From Nonomuraea fuscirosea (GTDB taxonomy: Bacteria; Actinomycetota; Actinomycetes; Streptosporangiales; Streptosporangiaceae): a stretch of 64,000 nucleotides of DNA. The stretch is from assembly GCF_003001935.1 (NCBI RefSeq), contig NZ_PVNG01000004.1:124001-188000 (forward strand), written 5' to 3'. Shown one piece after another: positions 1-9,141 of this stretch. A program made the translations under genes and the position numbers. Under the pieces are notes generated by a model. That model saw nothing but the letters and a program-made list of their open reading frames with translations, did not search any database and was not told where the DNA came from. The first letter of the stretch is position 1. Each line of letters opens with the position of its first letter.

Positions 1-1
1 C

Positions 2-430
2 AACGCGAGCTACCTGGCCGCGCTGCGGGCCCAGGACGGCGTGTCCGCCGGGCCGGTGGGAGTGACCGGCTACTGCATGGGGGCGCGGCTGGCCATCCGG
101 GCGGCCGGCGCCCACCCCGCCGAGGTCGGCGCCGTCGGCGGCTTCCACGGCGGCGGCCTGGCCACCGACGCGCCCGACAGCCCGCACCTGAGCCTTGCCA
201 CAGCCCGAGCCGAGTTCGTCTTCGGTCACGCCGACAACGACCCGTCCATGGACCCGGAGGCCGTCGAGAGGCTCGGACGGGCGCTCAAGGACGCCGGCCT
301 GACCGCCGCCAACGAGGTGTACGCCGGAGCGCCGCACGGCTACTCGATGTCGGACACGTCGATGTACGACGAGGCCGCCTGCGAACGCCACTTCACCACC
401 CTCCGCGCCCTCTTCGCCCGCGCCCTCTGA
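2..430 (+). CDS. Dienelactone hydrolase family protein (C-terminal part)
   Basis: This is the C-terminal 142 codons of an alpha/beta hydrolase; the reading frame is open at the left edge, so the start lies outside the window. The nucleophile elbow reads GYCMGAR, with cysteine as nucleophile, which is typical of dienelactone hydrolases rather than serine esterases. The acid (HADNDPSM) and the histidine (GAPHGYS) follow in the right order. These enzymes hydrolyse cyclic enol-lactones or related esters in the cytoplasm. The natural substrate cannot be read from the sequence. A small CCTGC/GCAGG hairpin at 448-460 may end the transcript. Confidence 0.85.
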   Translation, partial: NASYLAALRAQDGVSAGPVGVTGYCMGARLAIRAAGAHPAEVGAVGGFHGGGLATDAPDSPHLSLATARAEFVFGHADNDPSMDPEAVERLGRALKDAGLTAANEVYAGAPHGYSMSDTSMYDEAACERHFTTLRALFARAL

Positions 431-736
431 TGACTCGGGTTGTACGACCTGCCCGGCAGGCTGAACGCCCGGCGGGTCGGCGCGTGGTGATCCGGTCGGG
501 TCGAGGACGGGGCCTGATCGCGATTCGGCCCAGGGCCGGACCAGCTCTGGGGACTGGTCGCGCCTGACCCGGGGCAGGGCCGTTGGTCGCGGACCGGTCT
601 CCGCCGCCTCATGCCGGGGTCACGGCCGGGCTTCGGGCTGGGGGAGGAGGCCCGGTTTCCGTCGGGTCCGGTGGGGCTCACGGTTGGTGGGCGCGGTCCG
701 GGTCTTCGTCAGCTCAGGAGGGCCCCCTGACCGGGC
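431..736. other. Gap without a recognisable gene
   Basis: About 300 bases between the hydrolase stop and the convergent small Cys-rich gene. Only a 5-bp hairpin (448-460, loop CCG) stands out. Open frames here have no recognisable family and look like GC-driven random ORFs. Confidence 0.5.
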
Positions 737-1213
737 TCACGGCTGGGAGAGTTCGGCGTCGAGGCGGGTGAAGGTGGCGCCCTGGGTGGTGGCGCGGGCG
801 CCGAGGACGTGGCCGTCGCACATGGTCGTCACCGTGCCCGCCCGGTCCGTCACCTTCCAGGTGACCCGCTCCTGGCACGGCTGACCGCGCCGGTCGCGTT
901 CCCAGGTGCGGCCGCACACGCGGCAGGTCGTGACGTTGACGCTGTACGACAGGGTGTTGCCGTGCTCGGGGCACACGCCCCACGGGATGCCGCACCGGCG
1001 CTCCAGCAGGGAGCGGATCCTGGCCAGGTCGCCGGCCGCGCGCTGGAGGTCCTCGCCGCCCCGGTCCAGCCAGCCGGCGGCGTGCCGGGCGGCTTGGAGG
1101 GGGTCGCGTTCGGCCGCCGCCGCAGGGGCGCTGTCGCACAGCGCCCGCACCTCGGTGGCCAGCGCCTCGGCACGGGCGGCCAGGTCGCGCAGCTGCTGAG
1201 GACTGATGCTCAT
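737..1213 (-). CDS. Small hypothetical protein with paired cysteines
   Basis: A 158-residue cytoplasmic protein. Start chosen at 1213 (MSISPQQ) because GGGGAG sits about 6 nt upstream; an in-frame start ten codons earlier has no such site. The N-terminal 75 residues look helical (Leu/Ala/Arg-rich). The C-terminal half carries CGIPWGVCPEHG, TCRVCGRTW and two further cysteines, which could hold one zinc. I do not recognise a named family. It is flanked by convergent and co-directional genes of unrelated function, so context gives no role. Function unknown. Confidence 0.6.
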   Translation of the reverse strand: MSISPQQLRDLAARAEALATEVRALCDSAPAAAAERDPLQAARHAAGWLDRGGEDLQRAAGDLARIRSLLERRCGIPWGVCPEHGNTLSYSVNVTTCRVCGRTWERDRRGQPCQERVTWKVTDRAGTVTTMCDGHVLGARATTQGATFTRLDAELSQP

Positions 1214-1384
1214 GAGATGCTCCCCTCGGGCCGGGGCCGCCACGGCGGCGGGGACGGCCGGTCGTACCGGACCGTATGAGGTGATCTTATGCGCCGGCCG
1301 ACCTCTTCGCGGCGATGGGCGGGTCCGGTGCCGATCAGTCCTGCGCGAGGACTACGGGAAGCGTCAGTGCCTGGTGGCGGCGGG

Positions 1385-2875
1385 TCAGTCTTTGGCGAGG
1401 GCGGACAGGAGGCGGTCCTCGGTGACCTCGGGGCCGGTCAGTTGTTCGGTGATCGCCCCGTCCCTGAGCACGACCACGCTGTCGCAGTTCTCCACCAGCT
1501 CGGACACGTCCGACGAGATCAGCAGGATGGCCAGCCCGTCCACGGCCAGCTCGTCCAGCAGCGCCTGCATCTCCAGCTTGGTCGCCACGTCCACCCCCCG
1601 GGTCGGCTCGTCCAGCAGCAGGACCTTGGGGTGCATGGCCAGCCAGCGGGCCAGCAGCACCTTCTGCTGGTTGCCGCCCGACAGCTCGCCGGCCGGCTGC
1701 CTGGGGGAGACGGCCTTGATGCCCAGCCGCCGCATGAACGTGGCCACGATGTTGTCCACCTGCGCGTCCGACACGATCCCCGCCCGCGACAGCCGGGGCA
1801 GGGCGGCCAGGGCGATGTTGTCGCGTACCGAGAGGGTCGGCACGATGCCCTCGGTCTTCCTGTTCTCCGGCACCAGCCCGACCCCGGCGCGTACGGCGCT
1901 CCTGATCGACCACTTGCGCGCCTGCGCCCCGGCCACGGTCACCTGGCCGGCGTCCACGGGGAGCACGCCGGCGATGGCGCGGGCCGTCTCGCTGCGGCCG
2001 GCGCCGAGCAGGCCGCCGAGCCCGACGACCTCGCCCGCGCGCATCTCCAGCGACACCCCGTCCAGGACGTGGTGGCGGGTCAGGCCCTTGGCCTCCAGGA
2101 CCGGCACGTCGCCGGGCACGCCGGGCTCGCCGTGCTGGGTGGCGGGCTCCACGGGGTGGAAGGGCCGGCCCAGCATGAGCGAGACCAGCCGCAGCCGGTC
2201 GAGCCCGGCCAGCGGGCCCGTGTGCACGACCCTGCCCTCGCGCAGCACCGTGACGCGGTCGCAGATCCCGTACAGCTCCTCCAGGCGGTGGGTGACGTAG
2301 ACGACCGAGCGACCCTGCTCACGCAGCGTGGTCACGGCCGCGAACAGGGTCGCCAGCTCGGCGTGGTCGAGCGCCGTGGTGGGCTCGTCCATGATGACCA
2401 GGCGGGCGTCCGCCGAGGCGGCCCTGGCCAGGGCGACGATCTGGCGCGCGCCCTCGCCCAGCGACCCGAGCGGGCGGCGCACGTCCACGTCGAGCCCGTA
2501 CGCGGCCAGCGTCTCCTCGGCGCGGGCGTGCACGGCGGCGGCGTCGATCAGCCCGAATCGCCCCCTGGGCTCCCTGCCCAGCAGCAGGTTGCGGGCCACG
2601 CTCATCGTCGGTACGAGGTTCGTCTCCTGATGGATCGTGGCGATCCCGGCCCGCCTGGCGTCGGCCGGACCGGCGAACCTGACCGGCTCCCCGAGCAGGC
2701 GCAGCTCGCCCGCGTCGGGCTGGTGGACGCCGGACAGCACCTTGACCAGGGTCGACTTGCCGGCGCCGTTGCCGCCCACGAGGGCGTGCACCTCTCCCGC
2801 GCGCACGGACATGGTGACGTGGTCGAGGGCGGTGACACCCTGGAACGCCTTGAGAACGCCAGCGACCTGCAGCAC
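1385..2875 (-). CDS. RbsA/YtfR-type sugar ABC transporter ATPase (second copy)
   Basis: A 496-residue double ATPase of the ribose/galactose importer class. The first nucleotide-binding domain has Walker A GGNGAGKST (residues 34-42) and a Walker B ending MDEPTTAL. Its signature is degenerate (LGEGARQ). The second domain has the usual degenerate Walker A (GLLGAGRSE) but an intact LSGGNQQK signature. GTG start with GGAGG five bases upstream. It lies downstream of the DeoR regulator on the same strand, and no permease or binding protein follows. It is a close paralogue of the ATPase at 7594-9141, so it may share that transporter or be a spare copy. Confidence 0.9.
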   Translation of the reverse strand: MLQVAGVLKAFQGVTALDHVTMSVRAGEVHALVGGNGAGKSTLVKVLSGVHQPDAGELRLLGEPVRFAGPADARRAGIATIHQETNLVPTMSVARNLLLGREPRGRFGLIDAAAVHARAEETLAAYGLDVDVRRPLGSLGEGARQIVALARAASADARLVIMDEPTTALDHAELATLFAAVTTLREQGRSVVYVTHRLEELYGICDRVTVLREGRVVHTGPLAGLDRLRLVSLMLGRPFHPVEPATQHGEPGVPGDVPVLEAKGLTRHHVLDGVSLEMRAGEVVGLGGLLGAGRSETARAIAGVLPVDAGQVTVAGAQARKWSIRSAVRAGVGLVPENRKTEGIVPTLSVRDNIALAALPRLSRAGIVSDAQVDNIVATFMRRLGIKAVSPRQPAGELSGGNQQKVLLARWLAMHPKVLLLDEPTRGVDVATKLEMQALLDELAVDGLAILLISSDVSELVENCDSVVVLRDGAITEQLTGPEVTEDRLLSALAKD

Positions 2876-2911
2876 GGTTGCCTCCGCCTCGATGGTGGTC
2901 GAGGTAGGAAA

Positions 2912-2924
2912 CGTTATAGTAACG
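2912..2924. promoter_or_regulatory. Short palindrome upstream of the orphan ATPase gene
   Basis: CGTTA-TAG-TAACG is a perfect 5-bp inverted repeat in the 100-bp gap between the DeoR gene and the ATPase gene, about 37 bp upstream of the ATPase start. Read on the minus strand it overlaps a TATAAC -10-like hexamer. It could be an operator, but a match of this length may arise by chance. Confidence 0.35.
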
Positions 2925-2975
2925 AGCCTGTCACATTCGATCAGATCCGGGCGTAAGAAAAAAGGGGGAACCGGG

Positions 2976-3776
2976 CTAGATCTCGGCGACGTGCAGCCGG
3001 ACGCCGCGCGCGCTCAGGTCGTCGAGCACGTCACGGGGCGCGGCGTCGTCGGTGACCAGGTGGTCGATCCGGTCGGGCGCGACCGTCTGCACCATCGTGT
3101 CGACGCCGATCTTGGTGTGGTCGGCCAGCACCACGACCTCCTCCGCCGCCCCGGCCAGCGCCCGGTCGACGCCGGCGACCTGCATGTTGGGCGTGGACAG
3201 GCCGCGCTCGGCGGTCAGGCCGTTGCCGGAGATGAAGGCCCGGCGCACCCGCAGCCCGGCCAGGGAGTGCTCGGCCGCGCTGCCCACCAGGGCCAGGATC
3301 GAGCCGCGCAGCGTGCCGCCGGTCAGCATCACCTCCACCCGCGGCGAGGCGGACAGCACCTGCGCGACCAGCAGCGAGTTGGTCACCACGGCCAGCTCGG
3401 CGTGCCTGGTCAGGCGGCGGGCGAACTCCTGGGTGGTGGTGCCTGGGCCGACCACGATGGCGTCGCCGTCCTCGACGAGGGCGCCGGCCAGGTCGGCGAT
3501 GGCGGCCTTCTCGGCCGACTCGAGTGACACCTTCTGCGTGTAGCCGGCCTCGCGGGACAGCTCGCCCGGCAGTGTCGCGCCGCCGTGGTGGCGGTTGAGC
3601 AGGCCCTCCGACTCCAGCGCGCGCAGGTCGCGGCGGACGGTCACCTCGGAGGAGTGCACGGCCTGGGCCAGCTCCCGCAGCGACACGGCGCCGTTCGCGC
3701 GCACCAGTTCGATGATGCGCTGCCGGCGTTCAGCGGCGAACACGGGCCTGCGTCCGTCACTCTGCGTGTCGCTCAC
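2976..3776 (-). CDS. DeoR-family transcriptional regulator
   Basis: A 266-residue repressor. The N-terminal winged helix-turn-helix (AAERRQRIIELVRANG, then SSEVTVRRDLRALESEGL) is followed by the DeoRC sugar-phosphate sensor domain, with the GPGTTTQEFA and TNSLLVAQVL motifs and a late ADHTKIG. GTG start at 3776, because the frame upstream encodes no plausible HTH extension. It is divergent from the PA14-GH2/ABC operon (163 bp between starts) and upstream of the orphan sugar ATPase. Local regulation of both sides by a phosphorylated sugar is the natural inference. Confidence 0.9.
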   Translation of the reverse strand: MSDTQSDGRRPVFAAERRQRIIELVRANGAVSLRELAQAVHSSEVTVRRDLRALESEGLLNRHHGGATLPGELSREAGYTQKVSLESAEKAAIADLAGALVEDGDAIVVGPGTTTQEFARRLTRHAELAVVTNSLLVAQVLSASPRVEVMLTGGTLRGSILALVGSAAEHSLAGLRVRRAFISGNGLTAERGLSTPNMQVAGVDRALAGAAEEVVVLADHTKIGVDTMVQTVAPDRIDHLVTDDAAPRDVLDDLSARGVRLHVAEI

Positions 3777-3939
3777 GTCCCGATCATAGTCGACGGGCCA
3801 AGTGAAGTTCACCTCTGACCGAACGCGAACGAATTTGATCGGAAATCTTGACCGGCTCGGTCCGCTGATGCTTACTTTGGAGCGTGTCAGGGTCAAAAGC
3901 TGTCCGAACCTGATCGGCGCCTTCCGAAAGGAACCCCCC
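3777..3939. promoter_or_regulatory. Divergent control region, DeoR gene / glycosidase operon
   Basis: It holds related motifs in direct orientation: CTGACCGAAC (3815-3824), TTGATCGG (3835-3842), TTGACCGG (3848-3855), CTGTCCGAAC (3900-3909) and TGATCGG (3911-3917). DeoR proteins typically bind direct repeats, so these are candidate operators. TTGACC at 3848 with TACTTT 19 bp later is a possible promoter for the glycosidase. AAAGGA at 3927-3932 is the ribosome-binding site for the GTG at 3940. Confidence 0.45.
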
Positions 3940-6465
3940 GTGCGTAAGCGCCTCGCATTGCTGCTGTCCGTGCTGATGTGCTTGTTATGGCAGACGCCGG
4001 CCCCCGCCTCGGCCGGATCCGCGGCCCTTCCCGAGCGGAACGGGCTACGCGGCGACTACTACCTCGCCTCGGCGGCGGGCCAGTTCGACTTCGCCGACCT
4101 CAAGGCGAGCATCATCGACCCGAACCTCGAGATGGCCGACCTCAACCCCACGTTCCAGCTGCTGACCGGCAGGGAGGACGACGTCACCGTCAGGTGGACG
4201 GGGCAGATCACGCCGAAGTACTCCGAGACCTACACCTTCTCCATCATCGGCGACAACGGCTTCCGCCTGTGGGTGGACGGTCAGCCGATCATCGACCACT
4301 GGGTGGACGACTGGGACCTGGAGCAGACCGGCACCCCGATCGCCCTGGAGGCGGGCAGGAAGTACGACGTCAAGGTCGAGTACTTCGAGCACTACGGAGG
4401 CGCCAACCTGCGCCTGCGCTGGCAGAGCCCGAGCCAGCCGAAGGCGATCGTGCCGGCGGAGGCGTTCACCGTGCCGGCCGACTTCCAGCCGGACGGCCCG
4501 TACGACGCCAGGCTGAACGCGGCCGGCGACGTCGCGACGCTCACCTACGCCAAGCCCCTGGCCCCGCTGCCCGCCGACGCGGCGGCGAAGCTGGGATTCA
4601 CGGTCGGCGCGGCCTCCTGGCCGGTAACCTCCGCAATCCAGAAAAGTCCTGAAGTAGTCGAGCTGAAGCTGAAATATCCGGTCCCGTCCAAGGCGGGCAG
4701 CACCGTCCGCACCTCCTACGACGGCAACGGCGGCATCACCTACGCCGACGGCACCCCGCTGGCCGCCTACCCCTTCGCGCACGTGGTCAACGTCTCCACC
4801 TACGTGCTCAGGACCCGGTGGGCCGACGACGTGAACCCGGCGAACCCGCTGCCCGAGTACCCCAGGCCACAGCTCGTCAGGGACCGCTGGCGCAGCCTCA
4901 ACGGCACCTGGGAGTTCGCCCCGGCCAAGGAGGGCGAGGCGGCGCCGTTCGGCCGGCGGCTGGCCGAGCGCATCGTGGTCCCGTACCCGGTGGAGTCGCA
5001 GCTGTCCGGCATCGGCCGGCACGAGGAGCGCATGTGGTACCGCCGCACGTTCGAGGTGCCCCGCTCCTGGAAGGGTGAGCGGCTGCTGCTGCACCTGGAC
5101 GCCGTCGACTGGGACGCGGCGATCTACGTCAACGGCAAGCAGGTGGCCACCCACAAGGGCGGCTACGACCGGATCAGCGTGGACGTGACCGCGGCGCTCA
5201 AGCGCTCGGGCCCGCAGGAGCTCGTCGTCGGCGTGTACGACCCCACGGACGAGGGCGCCCAGGCCATCGGCAAGCAGCGGCTCAACCCGGGCAGCATCTG
5301 GTACACCGCCGTGTCCGGCATCTGGCAGACCGTCTGGATCGAGCCGGTCGGCAAGGACCGCATCGACCGCGTGGACACCACCCCCGACCTGCGCGGCCAG
5401 TCCCTGTACGTCACCGTCCACGGCTCGAAGGGCACCGCCACGGTGACCGCCAGGGACGGCCGCAGAGTCGTCGGCACCGTCCGCGGCCAGGTCGGCAAGG
5501 AGCTGCGCCTGCCGGTGCGCAACCCCAAGCTGTGGACTCCGGACGACCCGCACCTGTACGACCTGGAGGTCAAACTCAAGTCGGACAAGGTGGAGTCGTA
5601 CTTCGGGATGCGCTCTATCACGCTCTCCGGCAACCGCATGCTGCTCAACGGGCAGCCGGTCTTCCAGATCGGCCCGCTCGACCAGGGCTTCTGGCCGGAC
5701 GGCATCTACACGCCGCCCACCGACGAGGCCCTGCGCTACGACCTCGAGCAGACCAAGGCGCTCGGCTTCAACGCCGTGCGCAAGCACGTCAAGGTGGAGT
5801 CCGACCGCTGGTACTACCACGCCGACAAGCTCGGTCTGCTGGTCTGGCAGGACATGCCGTCCGCCTTCCGCACCACCGACAGGCCGCAGTTCGAGGCCGA
5901 GCTGCGCGAGATGGTGGACCAGCACCGCAGCAGCCCGTCGATCGTGATGTGGGTGCCGTTCAACGAGGGCTGGGGCCAGTACGACCAGGCCCGTATCGCC
6001 GACCTGGTCAAGAGCTGGGACCCGAGCCGCCTGGTGAACAACATGAGCGGCGTCAACTGCTGCGGCGCGGTGGACGGCGGCAACGGCGACGTCAAGGACT
6101 TCCACATCTACCCGGGCCCCGGCAACCCCGGCAAGCCCGAGGGCGCCAGGGCGACCGTCATCGGCGAGTACGGCGGCCTGGCCCTGCCCGTGGTCGGCCA
6201 CACCTGGTCCGGCGGCGGCTGGGGCTACGCGGTCGAGCCCGACCCCGAGGCCCTCACCGACCGTTACGTGAACATGGTGGGGGAACTGGAGCGGCTGCAC
6301 GCCTGTGAGCAGCTCAGCGCCGCGATCTACACCCAGACGACCGACGTCGAGACCGAGATCAACGGCCTCATGACGTACGACAGGGCGATCACCAAGCCCG
6401 ACGTCAAGCGTGTCCACGACGCCCACAAGGCGCTGACGGGCGCGATCAACCCCACCTGCAGCTGA
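3940..6465 (+). CDS. Secreted PA14-domain glycoside hydrolase family 2 enzyme
   Basis: An 841-residue exported glycosidase. GTG start chosen because it follows AAAGGA and begins a signal peptide (VRKRLALLLSVLMCLL, cleavage near ASAG, residue 26). Residues about 34-170 form a PA14 carbohydrate-binding domain (WTGQITPKYSETYTF). From about residue 300 come the GH2 jelly-roll, Ig-like and TIM-barrel domains. The predicted acid/base is E676 in FNEGW and the nucleophile E743 in IGEYGG. GH2 covers beta-galactosidases, glucuronidases, mannosidases and some galactofuranosidases; the specificity is not readable. It heads the operon for a YtfQ-like importer, which favours a galactose-containing substrate. 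Confidence 0.88.
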   Translation: MRKRLALLLSVLMCLLWQTPAPASAGSAALPERNGLRGDYYLASAAGQFDFADLKASIIDPNLEMADLNPTFQLLTGREDDVTVRWTGQITPKYSETYTFSIIGDNGFRLWVDGQPIIDHWVDDWDLEQTGTPIALEAGRKYDVKVEYFEHYGGANLRLRWQSPSQPKAIVPAEAFTVPADFQPDGPYDARLNAAGDVATLTYAKPLAPLPADAAAKLGFTVGAASWPVTSAIQKSPEVVELKLKYPVPSKAGSTVRTSYDGNGGITYADGTPLAAYPFAHVVNVSTYVLRTRWADDVNPANPLPEYPRPQLVRDRWRSLNGTWEFAPAKEGEAAPFGRRLAERIVVPYPVESQLSGIGRHEERMWYRRTFEVPRSWKGERLLLHLDAVDWDAAIYVNGKQVATHKGGYDRISVDVTAALKRSGPQELVVGVYDPTDEGAQAIGKQRLNPGSIWYTAVSGIWQTVWIEPVGKDRIDRVDTTPDLRGQSLYVTVHGSKGTATVTARDGRRVVGTVRGQVGKELRLPVRNPKLWTPDDPHLYDLEVKLKSDKVESYFGMRSITLSGNRMLLNGQPVFQIGPLDQGFWPDGIYTPPTDEALRYDLEQTKALGFNAVRKHVKVESDRWYYHADKLGLLVWQDMPSAFRTTDRPQFEAELREMVDQHRSSPSIVMWVPFNEGWGQYDQARIADLVKSWDPSRLVNNMSGVNCCGAVDGGNGDVKDFHIYPGPGNPGKPEGARATVIGEYGGLALPVVGHTWSGGGWGYAVEPDPEALTDRYVNMVGELERLHACEQLSAAIYTQTTDVETEINGLMTYDRAITKPDVKRVHDAHKALTGAINPTCS

Positions 6466-6471
6466 ACCACC

Positions 6472-6500
6472 GGCGCCCGGGCCTCTGTGGCCCGGGCGCC
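6472..6500 (+). terminator. 12-bp intercistronic hairpin between glycosidase and transporter genes
   Basis: GGCGCCCGGGCC (6472-6483) pairs perfectly with 6489-6500 around a TCTGT loop. There is no T-tract. It lies 6 nt after the glycosidase stop and 24 nt before the next start, so it can act as a partial terminator or a 3-prime mRNA stabiliser that sets the ratio of enzyme to transporter. Confidence 0.75.
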
Positions 6501-6524
6501 GCACCTGGTAAGAAAGGATCCGCG

Positions 6525-7592
6525 ATGACCCCCCATCTCCGGACAGCCGCGCTGACCCTGGCCGTGCTCCTCACCGCGGCCGGGTGTGCCAAGGGCGAGG
6601 AGCCGCAGAGCGCGCCCGCCGCGGCCAGCTCGGCCGGTCAGCAGGTCGTCGAGACGCCTTCGGGCACGGCCGGCCCGACCTGCACGCTGGAGCAGTTCGG
6701 CGGCACGAAGTTCGACCTCAAGACGGCCACGGTGGGCTTCTCCCAGTCGGAGAAGGAGGCCAACCCGTTCCGCATCGCGGAGACCAAGTCGATCAAGGAC
6801 GAGGCCGCCAAGCTCGGCATCACCGACCTCAAGGTCACCAACGCGCAGTCGCAGTTCTCCAAGCAGATCACCGACGTGCAGCAGCTCATCGCCCAGGGCG
6901 TCAAGCTGCTGGTCATCGCGCCGCTCAACTCCGACGGCTGGGAGCCGGTGCTGCAGCAGGCCGCCGCGAAGAAGATCCCCATCATCACGGTCGACCGCAA
7001 GATCAACGCCAAGGCGTGCAGCGACTACCTGACGTTCATCGGCTCCGACTTCTACGAGCAGGGCAAGCGCGCCGCCGACCGCATGATCGACGCCCTGGGC
7101 GGCAAGGGCAAGGTCGCCATCCTCCTCGGCGCCCCCGGCAACAACGTCACCACCGAGCGGACGAACGGGTTCAAGGACCGGGTCAAGGAGAAGGCCCCCG
7201 AGATCACGATCTCGTTCGAGCAGACCGGTGAGTTCGCCCGCGAGAAGGGACAGCAGGTCACCGAGCAGCTCATCCAGTCCAACCCCGACATCAACGGCAT
7301 CTACGCCGAGAACGACGAGATGGCGCTGGGCGCGGTCACCGCGCTGAAGGGCGCGGGCAAGGAGCCGGGCGACATCAAGATCGTCTCGGTGGACGGCACC
7401 CGCAGCGCCGTCCAGGGCATCGTGGACGGCTGGCTGCACGCGGTCATCGAGTCCAACCCGCGCTTCGGCCCGCTCGCGTTCGAGACCGCGCAGAAGTTCC
7501 TGAACGGCGAGGCCATCCCCGACAAGGTGATCATCTCCGACCGCGACTATGACACGGGCAACGCCAAGGACTCCCTCGGTGAGGCGTACTGA
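6525..7592 (+). CDS. ytfQ: YtfQ-like sugar-binding lipoprotein
   Basis: A 355-residue solute-binding protein of the periplasmic-binding-protein type 1 fold. It has a lipoprotein signal with lipobox LTAAGC, an Ala/Ser/Pro linker and then the mature domain. Motifs resemble E. coli YtfQ, the galactofuranose-binding protein: VGFSQ, AET, IAPLNSDGWEPVL and VDRKI. ATG preceded by AGAAAGGA. It is the first of four tightly packed transport genes. The ligand is inferred as galactofuranose or a similar sugar and is not proven; other RbsB-like proteins share the fold. Confidence 0.8.
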   Translation: MTPHLRTAALTLAVLLTAAGCAKGEEPQSAPAAASSAGQQVVETPSGTAGPTCTLEQFGGTKFDLKTATVGFSQSEKEANPFRIAETKSIKDEAAKLGITDLKVTNAQSQFSKQITDVQQLIAQGVKLLVIAPLNSDGWEPVLQQAAAKKIPIITVDRKINAKACSDYLTFIGSDFYEQGKRAADRMIDALGGKGKVAILLGAPGNNVTTERTNGFKDRVKEKAPEITISFEQTGEFAREKGQQVTEQLIQSNPDINGIYAENDEMALGAVTALKGAGKEPGDIKIVSVDGTRSAVQGIVDGWLHAVIESNPRFGPLAFETAQKFLNGEAIPDKVIISDRDYDTGNAKDSLGEAY

Positions 7593-7593
7593 G

Positions 7594-9141
7594 TTGGAAG
7601 CGGTTCTCGAGGCAAGAGGCGTCAGCAAGCGCTTCCCCGGCGTGCTCGCCCTCGACGGCGTGTCCCTCGCCCTGCGTCCGGGCGAGGTGCACGCGCTCGT
7701 CGGCGAGAACGGCGCGGGCAAGTCCACCCTGATCAAGGTCTTCACCGGCGTGTACCAGCCGGACGGGGGCGAGCTGCGCTACCAGGGAGGGCCCGCCGCC
7801 TTCGGCACCCCCCTGGAGGCGCAGCGCGCCGGGATCTCCACCATCTACCAGGAGGTCAACCTCGTCCCCATGATGTCGGTGGCCCGCAACCTGCTGCTCG
7901 GCCGCGAGCCGCGCGGCAGGTTGGGGGTGATCGACGCGGCCGCCATGTACGGCGAGGCCGAACGCGTCCTGTCCGGCTACGGCGTGGACACCGACGTGCG
8001 CCGCCCGCTGCGCACGCTCGGCGTCGGCGCGCAGCAGATGGTCGCGCTCGCCCGCGCCGTGTCGGTGGACGCCCGGGTCGTCATCATGGACGAGCCCACC
8101 TCCTCGCTGGAGCCGCGCGAGGTCGAGACCCTGTTCGGGGTGATCAGGCGGCTGCGCGACAGCGGCATCGCGGTCATGTACGTCAGCCACCGCCTCGACG
8201 AGCTCTACCGCGTCTGCGACCAGGTGACCGTGCTGCGCGACGGGCGCCTCGCGCACACCGGGCCGCTGGCCGAGCTGGAACGGCTCAGGCTCATCTCGCT
8301 GATGCTCGGCCGCGACCAGAACGAGGTCCGCACCGAGGGCCTGACCAGCTTCTCCCGCGAGCACGCCGAAGGAGACGAGCGGGGATCGGGCAACGGCGCT
8401 CCCGTGGTGGAGGCCAGGGGACTGACCCGGCGGCACGTGCTCGACGGGGTGGACGTCAGCGTCAAACCGGGCGAGGTCGTCGGGCTCGGCGGGCTGCTGG
8501 GCGCGGGCCGTACCGAGACCGCCAAGGCCATCGTCGGCGCGCTGCCGCTGGACGGCGGGCAGGTGCTCGTGGCCGGGGCGCCGCTGCGGGCCGGCTCCAC
8601 CTCGGCCGCGATCAGGGCGGGCGTCAGCCTGCTGCCCGAGGACCGCAAGGCCGAGGGCATCATCCCCACCCTGTCCGTCCGCGAGAACATCGCCCTGGCC
8701 GCCCTGCCCTCCATGGGCCGGGCGGGCGTGGTGTCCGAGGCGAAGATCGACCGGATCGTCGAGATCTTCATGCGGAGGCTGAGGATCAAGGCGGCCTCGC
8801 CGCACCAGCTCGTCTCCGAGCTGTCCGGCGGCAACCAGCAGAAGGTGCTGCTGGCCCGCTGGCTCGCCGTACGGCCCAAGGTGCTGCTGCTGGACGAGCC
8901 CACCCGCGGCATCGACGTCGGCGCCAAGGCCGAGGTGCAGGCGCTGATCGACGAGCTGGCGCGGGAAGGGCTGGGCGTGCTGCTGATCTCCTCCGACCTG
9001 GAGGAGCTGGTCGAGGGGGCCGACAGGATCCTCGTGCTGCGCGAGGGCGCGGTCGTCGGGGAGCTGTCGGGTGACGAGGTGACCGAGGAGAGAATCATGG
9101 CGACGATCGCGGAGCAGTCCGATGGCCGAGCTGACGCATGA
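7594..9141 (+). CDS. ytfR: YtfR-like sugar ABC transporter ATPase
   Basis: A 515-residue double ATPase. Walker A of domain 1 is GENGAGKST and Walker B ends MDEPTSSL. Domain 2 has a degenerate Walker A (GLLGAGRTE) and LSGGNQQK. TTG start at 7594, one base after the ytfQ stop, is preferred because GGTGAGG lies 9 nt upstream; a GTG at 7579 inside ytfQ is the alternative. A Glu/Arg-rich inter-domain linker sits near residues 245-265. The stop overlaps the next gene by 20 bp, indicating translational coupling. It energises the two permeases that follow. Confidence 0.88.
   Translation: MEAVLEARGVSKRFPGVLALDGVSLALRPGEVHALVGENGAGKSTLIKVFTGVYQPDGGELRYQGGPAAFGTPLEAQRAGISTIYQEVNLVPMMSVARNLLLGREPRGRLGVIDAAAMYGEAERVLSGYGVDTDVRRPLRTLGVGAQQMVALARAVSVDARVVIMDEPTSSLEPREVETLFGVIRRLRDSGIAVMYVSHRLDELYRVCDQVTVLRDGRLAHTGPLAELERLRLISLMLGRDQNEVRTEGLTSFSREHAEGDERGSGNGAPVVEARGLTRRHVLDGVDVSVKPGEVVGLGGLLGAGRTETAKAIVGALPLDGGQVLVAGAPLRAGSTSAAIRAGVSLLPEDRKAEGIIPTLSVRENIALAALPSMGRAGVVSEAKIDRIVEIFMRRLRIKAASPHQLVSELSGGNQQKVLLARWLAVRPKVLLLDEPTRGIDVGAKAEVQALIDELAREGLGVLLISSDLEELVEGADRILVLREGAVVGELSGDEVTEERIMATIAEQSDGRADA

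Noticed and set aside
340-771. Short frames in the gap after the hydrolase gene
   Set aside because: Pro/Arg/Gly-rich, overlapping on both strands, without ribosome-binding sites or recognisable domains.
4045-6504. Very long open frame antisense to the PA14-GH2 gene
   Set aside because: Val/Gly/Arg/Asp-rich composition and no family motif; produced by the GC-skewed codon third positions of the sense gene. The same reasoning removes the long antisense frames over the sugar-binding, Clp, prpE and NACHT genes.
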